Made by a program: the position numbers and the translations under genes. From an uncultured Clostridia bacterium (lineage in GTDB: Bacteria > Bacillota > Clostridia > Oscillospirales > Acutalibacteraceae): 5,763 nucleotides of DNA. Each line of letters opens with the position of its first letter. The stretch's first letter is position 1. Positions 1 to 5,589 of the stretch are shown here, in pieces. Where the stretch lies: assembly GCA_937920235.1 (NCBI GenBank), contig CALGUK010000022.1, forward strand, positions 1 to 5,763, read 5' to 3'. Under the pieces are notes generated by a model. The model was given only the letters and a program-made list of their open reading frames with translations. It was not told the DNA's origin and made no database searches.

Positions 1-791
1 GCTGCAGATACCATATAACGACCACTTGAAAGAACACCCATTAAAAGAACAAGTACGAGTGGTTTGCACTTAAACACACGAGCAAGCTGTGATGGCTCAC
101 CCTCCTTACGCTTACGAACAGGCATTTTAACTCTTTCTTTAACACCTGTACAAGCACGTGAATAAAGAACGGTACCAAGACCAACTGTTACGATTGCCAT
201 AATGAGATACTTTCTCTTTTGCACCATAAGCGGGTCAGGTGCAACTTCTTGACTTTTAACCCATGCGGCAATAATAAGACCAATTACAAGGAAAAGCAAT
301 TCAGGTACTGCCGAACCGATTGCATTGAAAATTTTACTTACTGAAATAACAGAGCTTCTTTCCTCTGAATCGGGTGTCATAACATTTGGAAGTCCCCAGA
401 ATGAAACATCGCCGATTGTATAAATCATACCCCATGCAACATAAACAATTGCAGAATAAATCATCATCTCTGTTTTATCGAGATTGGGGCTTAAATACAT
501 AAGCAATGTAACAATAGCGATGGGAACAAGTGCGAAGCGGATAAAGGGTAACATTTTTCCGCTTTTGAGATTACTTCTGTCAACAATCATACCCATAAGC
601 GGGTCATTAATTGCGTCCCAGACACGTGCCAAAAGCATAAGCAAAAGCACAAACATAGGGGTTAACTGCAAAACGTTGAGGTAATAGTCACTTATGTAGC
701 TTGACATAAGTGCGTAAATCATACCCTGACCTAATCCTGCAACACAGAAAGAAGTCATCTCTTTTTTCTGAACAAATTTTTTCTGTTCCAT
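1..791 (-). CDS. GPH-family sugar:cation symporter (MFS_2), N-terminal part, cut by window edge
   Basis: Inner-membrane secondary transporter of the glycoside-pentoside-hexuronide:cation symporter family (MelB/XynP/UidB relatives), which couples sugar or glycoside uptake to H+ or Na+. The visible 263 residues cover about the first six membrane segments and the central cytoplasmic loop of a protein usually near 450-500 residues; the rest lies beyond position 1. Family hallmarks seen: RVWDAINDPLMG at residues 56-67, in which D59 and D63 match the spacing of the MelB cation-site aspartates; a following DRSNLKSGKMLPF stretch; FWGLPNVMTPDSEERSS at 131-147; and a basic loop GVKERVKMPVRKRKEGE at 216-232. 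The ATG at 789-791 is preceded by AAGGAG (800-805) with 8 nt spacing. It starts 25 nt after the stop of the upstream YhhN gene with no terminator between, so the two are probably cotranscribed. The substrate cannot be inferred. Family assignment is firm. Confidence 0.9.
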   Translation of the reverse strand, partial: MEQKKFVQKKEMTSFCVAGLGQGMIYALMSSYISDYYLNVLQLTPMFVLLLMLLARVWDAINDPLMGMIVDRSNLKSGKMLPFIRFALVPIAIVTLLMYLSPNLDKTEMMIYSAIVYVAWGMIYTIGDVSFWGLPNVMTPDSEERSSVISVSKIFNAIGSAVPELLFLVIGLIIAAWVKSQEVAPDPLMVQKRKYLIMAIVTVGLGTVLYSRACTGVKERVKMPVRKRKEGEPSQLARVFKCKPLVLVLLMGVLSSGRYMVSA

Positions 792-816
792 TTGTTTCTC
801 TCCTTTTCGGGAATAT

Positions 817-1554
817 TTACATAAGAACCGACAGCACAAGAAGATATTGTGCCGCGTAATAGGTAATATGAGTAATTACCACATTGAGCTTGGTGTTTCC
901 GCCTTTTTTAAAGAATGCCATTGAAAGCGACAGGTCGGAAAGTGCAAAAATCAGCGTTCCGATATTCATTGTTACAAACTTAGGCAGAACATCGGGAGCC
1001 TCAGCACCGCCAAGCATCGGCAACCAACCGAATGCATTCATTGCATTAAGGCTGAAGGTTACCGTCATCATTATAACAACTGAATAAACAAAGGTAAGTT
1101 TTCCTGCATAACCGTAATCAAACCCTGTTTTATTTGAAATAATTCTTTCGATGACTGAAATTGCCAATGCACTGAAAACGGCAAGAGCTATCTGCCACGG
1201 TATGTATTCGGGATATGCGCTTAAAATTGCGATGATATACAGAATATGGCCTATCATAAAGCAGGTAATACCCGACATTGTATAAGCTTTATCGTATTCG
1301 CTGTGAACATATTTCAGATCAAGCCAGATGTCGCCGACAAGTCCGAGCACCATACCTGCCGCAATAAGAAGTCCGTATATTGCATTTTCGGGGCGCATTG
1401 CTACGGCGGTGAGGGTGGCAAAAATGCAGAGAACGGTTGCCGCAGATTTTAAAATTGCCGCCTTAAGACTTGTTTTTTTCACACGGAATGCCATAAAAAC
1501 AACCGCTGTTACGACTAACGCGACCGAGATGATTATAAACAAAGTTTTAAGCAA
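817..1554 (-). CDS. YhhN/TMEM86-family membrane protein, paralog 2 (putative lysoplasmalogenase), TTG start
   Basis: Polytopic membrane protein of 245 residues, the usual YhhN/TMEM86 size, with about eight hydrophobic segments. Characterised family members hydrolyse the vinyl-ether bond of lysoplasmalogens. Motifs seen: GDIWLD at 74-79, HILY at 103-106, SD at 206-207, and THITYYAAQYLL at 228-239 (the family's C-terminal TYY-AQ signature). I chose the TTG at 1552-1554. AAGGTG (1561-1566) lies 6 nt upstream, and a promoter sits directly behind it. From this start, conserved residues fall at the same numbers as in the neighbouring paralog (GD 74-75, H103, Y106). The frame stays open upstream to a TTG at 1635, but that stretch is promoter and hairpin. 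The two paralogs also share KEGGNTK/KKGGNTK before the last segment. It probably heads an operon with the GPH transporter. Family is well supported; enzymatic activity is inferred. Confidence 0.85.
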   Translation of the reverse strand: MLKTLFIIISVALVVTAVVFMAFRVKKTSLKAAILKSAATVLCIFATLTAVAMRPENAIYGLLIAAGMVLGLVGDIWLDLKYVHSEYDKAYTMSGITCFMIGHILYIIAILSAYPEYIPWQIALAVFSALAISVIERIISNKTGFDYGYAGKLTFVYSVVIMMTVTFSLNAMNAFGWLPMLGGAEAPDVLPKFVTMNIGTLIFALSDLSLSMAFFKKGGNTKLNVVITHITYYAAQYLLVLSVLM

Positions 1555-1560
1555 TATTAT

Positions 1561-1566
1561 CACCTT
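1561..1566 (-). promoter_or_regulatory. Ribosome binding site fixing the TTG start of yhhN paralog 2
   Basis: AAGGTG on the minus strand, 6 nt before the TTG at 1552-1554. No in-frame ATG lies within reach of a Shine-Dalgarno sequence, so this site decides the start. An in-frame GTG at 1561-1563 overlaps the site itself and is less likely. Confidence 0.7.
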
Positions 1567-1585
1567 TTCGTTTAGAAATCCATAC

Positions 1586-1631
1586 AAAAAATTATACCAA
1601 TAATTGTAATAAATTACAATTATCAGTATAA
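1586..1631 (-). terminator. Long AU-rich hairpin plus U-tract, likely terminator of yhhN paralog 1
   Basis: Inverted repeat 1592-1610 / 1613-1631 with a 2-base centre, followed on the minus strand by six T (1586-1591). As minus-strand RNA all 19 positions pair: 17 Watson-Crick and two G-U wobbles. In plus-strand RNA those two positions are C-A mismatches, so the fold favours the minus-strand transcript, as expected for a terminator of the gene ending at 1665. The stem is almost entirely A-U and its innermost pairs would open to form the loop, so efficiency may be modest. It overlaps the downstream promoter and might instead, or also, be a repressor operator. Confidence 0.5.
1591..1619 (-). 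promoter_or_regulatory. Promoter of yhhN paralog 2 (extended -10)
   Basis: Minus-strand -35 TTGTAA (1614-1619), 17-nt spacer, and perfect -10 TATAAT (1591-1596) preceded by TG one base upstream, giving the extended -10 TGGTATAAT. The predicted start of transcription is near 1584, leaving a 5' UTR of about 30 nt to the TTG codon. The -35 and spacer are covered by a perfect inverted repeat (arms 1600-1610 and 1613-1623), so an operator or an upstream-transcript hairpin coincides with the promoter. Confidence 0.6.
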
Positions 1632-1641
1632 CCAAAATTAT

Positions 1642-1659
1642 TGTTTATTTTTTTAACAC
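1642..1659 (-). promoter_or_regulatory. Copy 1 of the TGTTAAAAAAATA box, upstream of the yhhN paralog 2 promoter
   Basis: The identical 13-mer core is at 1646-1658 (minus strand), about 26 bp upstream of the -35. The 18-bp context GTGTTAAAAAAATAAACA matches only 10 of 14 fixed positions of the Rex consensus TTGTTAA-N4-TTAACAA, so this is the weakest of the three copies. It could equally be an A-tract/UP-like element. It lies 7 bp after the stop codon of yhhN paralog 1. Confidence 0.3.
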
Positions 1660-1664
1660 ACTGC

Positions 1665-2375
1665 CTATTTAATCAGAAGGGTTGATGCAAATGTAAACTG
1701 AGCTGCATAATAGAGCAGATGGTTTACTATAACATTCGGCTTTGTATTTCCGCCTTCTTTGAAATAAATGTTTGAAAGCACAAGGTCAGAAAGTGTAAAC
1801 AGCACAGATGCGATTGCAAGCATTAACAGATCAATTGAGAAGCCCTTGAAGAAGATACCGTTGATTGCGGTAAACATTGTGCAGGAAAGTAAACAACCGT
1901 AACAGAAAAGAATTTTCTTATATCTGCCGTATTTGACTCTCATCGGCTTTTCAAGAAGCATTGTAATAGAGGCAAATACTATACAGGCAACAATGTTTAT
2001 AACGGCATACCACCACTTAAACTCGCCCTCTCCGTATTTGAAGGCAACTGCCGGGATATAGAAAACATGATTTAAGATAAAGCAAGCTATTCCGGCATAT
2101 GTATAAATGTGGTCATGCTGTTTATAAATATATTTCATATCCAGCCATACGTCACCCAACAAGCCGAAGATAAGGCCAATAATAACGAGAATACCGTATT
2201 CAAACTCGTCGTGATTATAGGCGAATGCCGACAAAGCCGTTCCAATAAAGCAAACGGAAGCACCTGCTTTTAAAAACATTGCACCGAGACCGCCGCGCAT
2301 AACTCGCATAATCAAAAAAGCGATTGTTACGAGAACCCCCACAATTACGGCAGTGGCATAAATGTATTGATACAT
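1665..2375 (-). CDS. YhhN/TMEM86-family membrane protein, paralog 1 (putative lysoplasmalogenase)
   Basis: Integral membrane protein of 236 residues with about eight hydrophobic stretches. Same family as the gene that follows it, whose characterised members cleave lysoplasmalogens into a fatty aldehyde and a glycerophospho-head group. Motifs seen: GLLGDVWLDMKYIY at 71-84, NHVFY at 102-106, LSDLVLS at 195-201, KEGGNTKPNV at 206-215, and NHLLYYAAQ at 218-226. The first 110 or so residues align with paralog 2 without an obvious gap, indicating tandem duplication followed by considerable divergence. I chose the ATG at 2373-2375 because GGGGG (2383-2387) lies 7 nt upstream. A TTG two codons earlier sits against that site and is unlikely. 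The gene has its own promoter and is followed by a hairpin plus U-tract, so it is probably monocistronic. Substrate is not provable from sequence. Confidence 0.87.
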   Translation of the reverse strand: MYQYIYATAVIVGVLVTIAFLIMRVMRGGLGAMFLKAGASVCFIGTALSAFAYNHDEFEYGILVIIGLIFGLLGDVWLDMKYIYKQHDHIYTYAGIACFILNHVFYIPAVAFKYGEGEFKWWYAVINIVACIVFASITMLLEKPMRVKYGRYKKILFCYGCLLSCTMFTAINGIFFKGFSIDLLMLAIASVLFTLSDLVLSNIYFKEGGNTKPNVIVNHLLYYAAQFTFASTLLIK

Positions 2376-2382
2376 ATCCAAA

Positions 2383-2387
2383 CCCCC
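2383..2387 (-). promoter_or_regulatory. Ribosome binding site of yhhN paralog 1
   Basis: GGGGG on the minus strand, 7 nt before the ATG at 2373-2375. This is an atypical G-only Shine-Dalgarno, and its spacing favours the ATG over the in-frame TTG at 2379-2381. Confidence 0.55.
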
Positions 2388-2415
2388 AAAAATTTATGTA
2401 TTAATCACAGAACAT

Positions 2416-2444
2416 ATTATACTGTTATTTTTTTAACAATTCAA
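2416..2444 (-). promoter_or_regulatory. Promoter of yhhN paralog 1
   Basis: Minus-strand -35 TTGAAT (2439-2444), 17-nt spacer, perfect -10 TATAAT (2416-2421). Transcription would begin near 2409, giving a leader of about 34 nt. The spacer consists almost wholly of the repeated TGTTAAAAAAATA box, an ideal position for a repressor. Confidence 0.7.
2422..2439 (-). promoter_or_regulatory. Copy 2 of the TGTTAAAAAAATA box, Rex-like operator between -35 and -10
   Basis: Minus-strand TTGTTAAAAAAATAACAG. It matches 12 of the 14 fixed positions of the clostridial Rex operator consensus TTGTTAA-N4-TTAACAA (mismatches at positions 12 and 18) and has TGTTA/TAACA arms. It fills the promoter spacer of yhhN paralog 1, so a bound protein would block RNA polymerase. 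Rex senses the NADH/NAD+ ratio. The assignment is by resemblance to the remembered consensus only. Confidence 0.4.
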
Positions 2445-2463
2445 GAACAATAATATACAAAAA

Positions 2464-2637
2464 TCAGTTTTGTTTTTTGACAACACCGTATTCATCATCA
2501 AGTCTGAAATACGGACAGCAATAATTTGGTGAAGAAAGAAACCGCATCATTTCATCCTCATCGAGATTCACATCACAACAGTATTCCTGCAATTCATCAT
2601 CATAATAAAAATTGACACAATTCTCACACCGGGTCAT
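2464..2637 (-). CDS. Small six-cysteine protein, DUF6472-like
   Basis: Protein of 57 residues with no known function. It has a CENC pair (C4, C7), a YYDDELQEY stretch, a CC pair (C20-C21) followed by an acidic DVNLDEDEMMRFL segment, a second CC pair (C40-C41) in YCCPYFRLDDEY, and a basic end VVKKQN. This pattern (CxNC, YDxE, DEDE, CPYF, DEY, KQ) matches my recollection of the clostridial DUF6472 family. Six cysteines suggest metal binding or disulfides, but no fold is assigned. The ATG at 2635-2637 is preceded by GAGGTG (2642-2647), which lies inside the last codons of the nitroreductase gene. That gene's TAA ends one base before this ATG, so translation is probably coupled. The frame extends upstream, but only within the nitroreductase gene, and the extension is not family-like. 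Confidence 0.8.
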   Translation of the reverse strand: MTRCENCVNFYYDDELQEYCCDVNLDEDEMMRFLSSPNYCCPYFRLDDEYGVVKKQN

Positions 2638-2638
2638 A

Positions 2639-3166
2639 TTACACCTCACTGAAAAGCTCATCCGATGATTTTCTCTTTTTTGGTGCAGCCTTACTTCCCT
2701 CTTTTGCATATCCGAGAGAAACCACAAGTCTTACAGCGGATTTCAGACCGCAAATTTCACGGATTTTTTTATCATCAAACCATCCCAGAATACAGGTTCC
2801 CAACCCCTGAGAAGTGGCTTCTGCGGTGAGGTAAGCTACGGCGATGCCGATATCTATTGAACGATAGTCATTGTTTTTTACCTTAGCTCCGACGCCTGCT
2901 GTTCTGTTATAGTTTTCCTCCGAAACGACAATCATAACGGGAGCGTCTGTTGTGAACTTATTCATACCCATACTCTGAGTTGCTTTTGCAACCTCTTTTG
3001 CCTTTTCACCCTTGCACACGGTGAAGTGATACGGCTGGCTGTTGCAAGCGGAAGGACTTAATCTTACAGCTTCGAGTATGCTTGCGATTTTTTCTTTCTC
3101 AACCTGCTTTTCCGGATCATAGGAGCGGCAGGAATAACGTTTTTTTATTGTTTCACTGAAATTCAT
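2639..3166 (-). CDS. Nitroreductase-family FMN oxidoreductase
   Basis: Cytosolic flavoprotein of 175 residues, within the usual range for the short branch of the nitroreductase superfamily, whose members use NAD(P)H and FMN to reduce nitro compounds, quinones or unknown physiological substrates. FMN-site motifs: KRYSCRSY at 9-16 (R10, S12, R14), SPSACNSQPYHF at 37-48, DIGIAVAYLTAEATSQGLGTC at 105-125, and a terminal LGYAKEGSKAAPKKRKS segment at 151-167 with the basic residues typical of the family's C-terminal phosphate contact. The ATG at 3164-3166 follows GGGTGAGAAT, an acceptable but not strong ribosome binding site. It lies 66 nt after the malic enzyme gene with no clear promoter in the gap, so it is likely expressed by readthrough. 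It is tightly coupled to the small cysteine-rich gene downstream. Physiological substrate unknown. Confidence 0.92.
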   Translation of the reverse strand: MNFSETIKKRYSCRSYDPEKQVEKEKIASILEAVRLSPSACNSQPYHFTVCKGEKAKEVAKATQSMGMNKFTTDAPVMIVVSEENYNRTAGVGAKVKNNDYRSIDIGIAVAYLTAEATSQGLGTCILGWFDDKKIREICGLKSAVRLVVSLGYAKEGSKAAPKKRKSSDELFSEV

Positions 3167-3186
3167 ATTCTCACCCGATAAATAGT

Positions 3187-3218
3187 AAAATCAAGGCAGG
3201 AGCAACATCCCCTGCCTT
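3187..3218 (-). terminator. Stem-loop between malic enzyme and nitroreductase genes (weak terminator or RNA-stability element)
   Basis: Perfect 8-bp arms AAGGCAGG / CCTGCCTT (3211-3218 and 3193-3200 on the minus strand), extendable by one G-U and one G-C pair to leave a 6-nt loop. Downstream on the minus strand comes GA, then only four T (3187-3190). The GC-rich stem is stable, but the short, displaced U-tract makes this a leaky terminator at best. Partial termination or protection of the upstream mRNA would lower expression of the last two genes relative to the first two. Confidence 0.45.
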
Positions 3219-3232
3219 ACGGTTTTATAAGA

Positions 3233-4408
3233 TTATATTCTTGCTACGCCTGTTTCTTTTGCTGTTTTGATAACTGCTTTGGCAACCACCTCTGCAACAC
3301 GCTTATCAAGAGCAGGAGCAATGATATTTTCTTCAGTAATCTCGTCATCAGGGATAAGAGATGCAAGTGCATATGATGTTGCGACCTTCATCTCTTCATT
3401 TATACAAGAGGCACGACAATCAAGAGCTCCGCGGAATATACCCGGGAATGCAAGTACATTGTTAATCTGGTTGGCAAAGTCTGAGCGTCCTGTACCAACA
3501 ACTCTTGCGCCTGCCTTTTTGGCAAGATCAGGCATAATTTCGGGTGTAGGATTAGCCATCGGGAACATAATAGCGTCGCTGTTCATTGACTTAACCATTT
3601 CCTCGGTTACAATATTGGGTGCGGAAACACCGATAAATACGTCAGCACCGACCATAGCATCTGCCAGAACACCTGTTTTGTGCTCGCGGTTTGTTACCTT
3701 TGCCACCTCCGCCTGAGCCTCATTAAGCTGTCCGTCACCCTCGCAGATAATACCGAAGCGGTCAACGAATGTAAGATTTTTCACACCCATATTAAGAAGG
3801 TGCTTGCCGATTGCAATACCCGCACTGCCCGCACCGTTGATTACAACCTTAACCTCACCGATATCCTTCTTAACAAGCTTAAGAGCGTTGATAAGCGCAG
3901 CGGCAACTACGATGGCAGTACCGTGCTGGTCATCGTGGAAAATCGGAATATCGCAGATTTCCTTTAATTTCTTTTCGATTTCAAAGCAACGGGGTGCTGA
4001 AATATCCTCAAGGTTAATTCCGCCAAATGAACCTGAAATAAGATAGATTGTTCTTACGATTTCATCTACATCCTTTGAGCGCACACAGATAGGGAATGCG
4101 TCAACATCTGCAAATTCCTTGAACAGTGCACATTTACCCTCCATAACGGGCATTCCGGCTTCGGGGCCGATATCACCGAGACCGAGAATTGCAGTACCGT
4201 CTGTAATAACTGCAACAAGATTGTGACGTCGGGTAAGCTCAAAGCTCTTGTTATAATCCTTATTGATTTCAAGGCAAGGCTCAGCAACACCCGGTGTGTA
4301 TGCAAGAGATAAATCCTCTCTTGTGTTAATGGGTGCACGGGAAATTACCTCAATTTTTCCGCCCCATTCATAATGCTTTTTAAGTGATTCCTGTCTGATA
4401 TCTGCCAT
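3233..4408 (-). CDS. Malic enzyme, short form (malate -> pyruvate + CO2 + NAD(P)H)
   Basis: Cytosolic oxidative decarboxylase of 391 residues, the length of the short bacterial type lacking the C-terminal phosphotransacetylase-like domain of MaeB. The N-terminal malic domain has SLAYTPGVAEPC at 34-45 (catalytic Tyr37), TDGTAILGLGDIGPEAGMPVMEGK at 69-92 (catalytic Lys92) and the metal ligands E134-D135 (INLEDISAP) and D160 (FHDDQHGTA). The NAD-binding domain carries INGAGSAGIAIG at 190-201 and NQINNVLAFPGIFRGALD at 313-330. Aspartate 216 after the second strand (FVDRFG) might favour NAD, but cofactor choice is not certain. I chose the ATG at 4406-4408: GGAGG (4419-4423) precedes it by 10 nt. 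An ATG at 4424-4426, inside the upstream gene, has no ribosome binding site. It lies 5 nt after the dehydrogenase stop, a clear operon with a malate-linked partner. Confidence 0.96.
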   Translation of the reverse strand: MADIRQESLKKHYEWGGKIEVISRAPINTREDLSLAYTPGVAEPCLEINKDYNKSFELTRRHNLVAVITDGTAILGLGDIGPEAGMPVMEGKCALFKEFADVDAFPICVRSKDVDEIVRTIYLISGSFGGINLEDISAPRCFEIEKKLKEICDIPIFHDDQHGTAIVVAAALINALKLVKKDIGEVKVVINGAGSAGIAIGKHLLNMGVKNLTFVDRFGIICEGDGQLNEAQAEVAKVTNREHKTGVLADAMVGADVFIGVSAPNIVTEEMVKSMNSDAIMFPMANPTPEIMPDLAKKAGARVVGTGRSDFANQINNVLAFPGIFRGALDCRASCINEEMKVATSYALASLIPDDEITEENIIAPALDKRVAEVVAKAVIKTAKETGVARI

Positions 4409-4413
4409 TTTGG

Positions 4414-5526
4414 TTAGTCCTCCCATGGGAATTTATATTGAGTAAGACCTAATTCATCACGAATCTGAATAATTTCCTTCTGAACCGATTCATTAATCGG
4501 AACACCGCTTGCACGAGCAATGCCGATTTCGTACTCTTTTTCACCTGCCGTGTAAATTCTTTCAGCACCGGGAGCCTTCTTTGAAGCACGGACTGCACGG
4601 ATAATGTCGCCGGCCTTTTTACGAGCTACTTCTTCTCCCATAAAGTGATCCGTATCGATTGCGATGAACCAATGGCCGAGCTGATAAGGACGGATATTTC
4701 CGTTTTCATCCTTACCGTCGAGATCCTTACCGTAAGCACCGTCCTGGAGAATTGATGAGAAGAACTCTACTGCCATAGCAAAGCCGTAGCCCTTATATCC
4801 GCCGAGAGCCTCACCGATACCGCCGAGTGTTGTAAGAGCTGCCGTGCCTCCGCGGATTTTCTTAAGTGCAACACCTGAGTCGCCCTCAACAGCCTCACCG
4901 TCAATACCGATGACAGTACCCGGATGAACATCCTCACCTATTCTCTCATAATATTCTATCTTACCGTTCTGTGTAATTGATGTTGCGCAGTCAAAGTTGA
5001 AGTCAAATTCTTCGTCAGTCGGAACACCGATTGTAAACGGATTTGTACCGAACATACCCTCAACGCCGAAAGTCGGAGCTACAGAAGGACGGGCATTTGT
5101 ACCTGTCATACCGATACAGCCTGCTTTTGTTGCCATAGTTGAATAATAACCTGCAATACCGTAGTGACAGGAATTACGGACAACAACCATACCCATACCG
5201 TATTCCTTAGCCTTGGCAATAGCCATACTCATAGCCTTATATCCTATCACCTGACCCATACCGTGATGTCCGTCAACGACTGCTGTTGTAGGTGTTTCCT
5301 TGATAATTTCAAAATTTGTAACAGGTTGTTGAATACCTGCCTTGATTCTGTCAAGATAAACTGGCTTAAAGCGGTTTACACCGTGAGATTCAATACCCCT
5401 TTTATCTGACATAAGAAGAACATCTGCACAAATTTCAGCATCCTCTCTGGGAATTCCGTAACCGACAAAAGAATCAATTACAAAATTCGTAATAGTTTTC
5501 CAATCAACAATGTTTGTCTTTGCCAT
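4414..5526 (-). CDS. LDH2/MDH2-family NAD(P)-dependent 2-hydroxyacid dehydrogenase, probable malate dehydrogenase
   Basis: Oxidoreductase of 370 residues from the family that contains archaeal-type malate/sulfolactate dehydrogenase, ureidoglycolate dehydrogenase (AllD) and diketogulonate reductase (YiaK). This family is unrelated to classical Rossmann LDH/MDH. Motifs seen: SDKRGIESHGVNRF at 40-53, RNSCHYGIAGYY at 117-128 (catalytic His121), TGTNARPSVAPTFG at 141-154, GTNPFTIGVP at 160-169, DCATSITQNGKI at 179-190, and LGGYKGYGFAMAVE at 241-254. The ATG at 5524-5526 has AAGGAG (5535-5540) 8 nt upstream. The frame stays open upstream to 5688, but that stretch holds the promoter and tRNA terminator. 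Because malic enzyme follows after 5 nt, malate/oxaloacetate is the most likely substrate pair. Lactate, ureidoglycolate or another 2-oxoacid is not excluded. Family assignment is firm; substrate is inferred. Confidence 0.93.
   Translation of the reverse strand: MAKTNIVDWKTITNFVIDSFVGYGIPREDAEICADVLLMSDKRGIESHGVNRFKPVYLDRIKAGIQQPVTNFEIIKETPTTAVVDGHHGMGQVIGYKAMSMAIAKAKEYGMGMVVVRNSCHYGIAGYYSTMATKAGCIGMTGTNARPSVAPTFGVEGMFGTNPFTIGVPTDEEFDFNFDCATSITQNGKIEYYERIGEDVHPGTVIGIDGEAVEGDSGVALKKIRGGTAALTTLGGIGEALGGYKGYGFAMAVEFFSSILQDGAYGKDLDGKDENGNIRPYQLGHWFIAIDTDHFMGEEVARKKAGDIIRAVRASKKAPGAERIYTAGEKEYEIGIARASGVPINESVQKEIIQIRDELGLTQYKFPWED
4419..4423 (-). promoter_or_regulatory. Ribosome binding site of the malic enzyme gene
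   Basis: GGAGG on the minus strand, overlapping the last codons of the dehydrogenase gene and 10 nt before the ATG at 4406-4408. It decides between that ATG and the in-frame ATG at 4424-4426, which lacks a site. Confidence 0.75.
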
Positions 5527-5534
5527 AACACTAT

Positions 5535-5540
5535 CTCCTT
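5535..5540 (-). promoter_or_regulatory. Ribosome binding site of the dehydrogenase gene
   Basis: AAGGAG with 8-nt spacing to the ATG at 5524-5526. It fixes the start, as opposed to the open but noncoding upstream extension. Confidence 0.85.
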
Positions 5541-5548
5541 TTAATTGT

Positions 5549-5589
5549 AAAAAGTGTGCTGTACCTAAATAAAATAATACCGCACACTT
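5549..5589 (-). promoter_or_regulatory. Leader hairpin with U-run ahead of the dehydrogenase gene (possible attenuator)
   Basis: In the 5' UTR, perfect 8-bp arms AAGTGTGC (5582-5589) and GCACACTT (5552-5559), a single mismatch, then three further pairs GTA/TAC closing a 14-nt AU-rich loop. Five T (5549-5553, two of them within the stem) follow on the minus strand, and the ribosome binding site begins 8 nt beyond. This is the shape of a weak intrinsic terminator or a stability/translation element. No alternative antiterminator pairing or known riboswitch core is evident to me. Confidence 0.4.

Noticed and set aside
484..684. Plus-strand open frame of 66 codons
   Set aside because: Antisense shadow of the GPH transporter, which carries clear family motifs in the opposite frame.
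2638..2727. Possible 30-residue N-terminal extension of the small cysteine protein
   Set aside because: It lies wholly inside the nitroreductase gene in another frame. The ATG at 2637 has its own GAGGTG site, and the remaining 57 residues match the family as I recall it.
3167..3200. Promoter for the nitroreductase gene in the 66-nt gap
   Set aside because: TACTAT could serve as a -10, but the only TTGCTC-like -35 lies 12 nt away and is inside the hairpin. Spacing is incompatible.
3267..3716. Open reading frame of 149 codons on the plus strand
   Set aside because: Antisense to the malic enzyme gene, whose catalytic motifs are intact. The translation is low-complexity, with no family resemblance and no ribosome binding site.
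1601..5550. Shared 9-mer TAATTGTAA at 1601-1609 and 5542-5550 as a common operator
   Set aside because: The second copy is an isolated half-site in an AT-rich leader, with no inverted partner and beyond the promoter. A chance match is likely.
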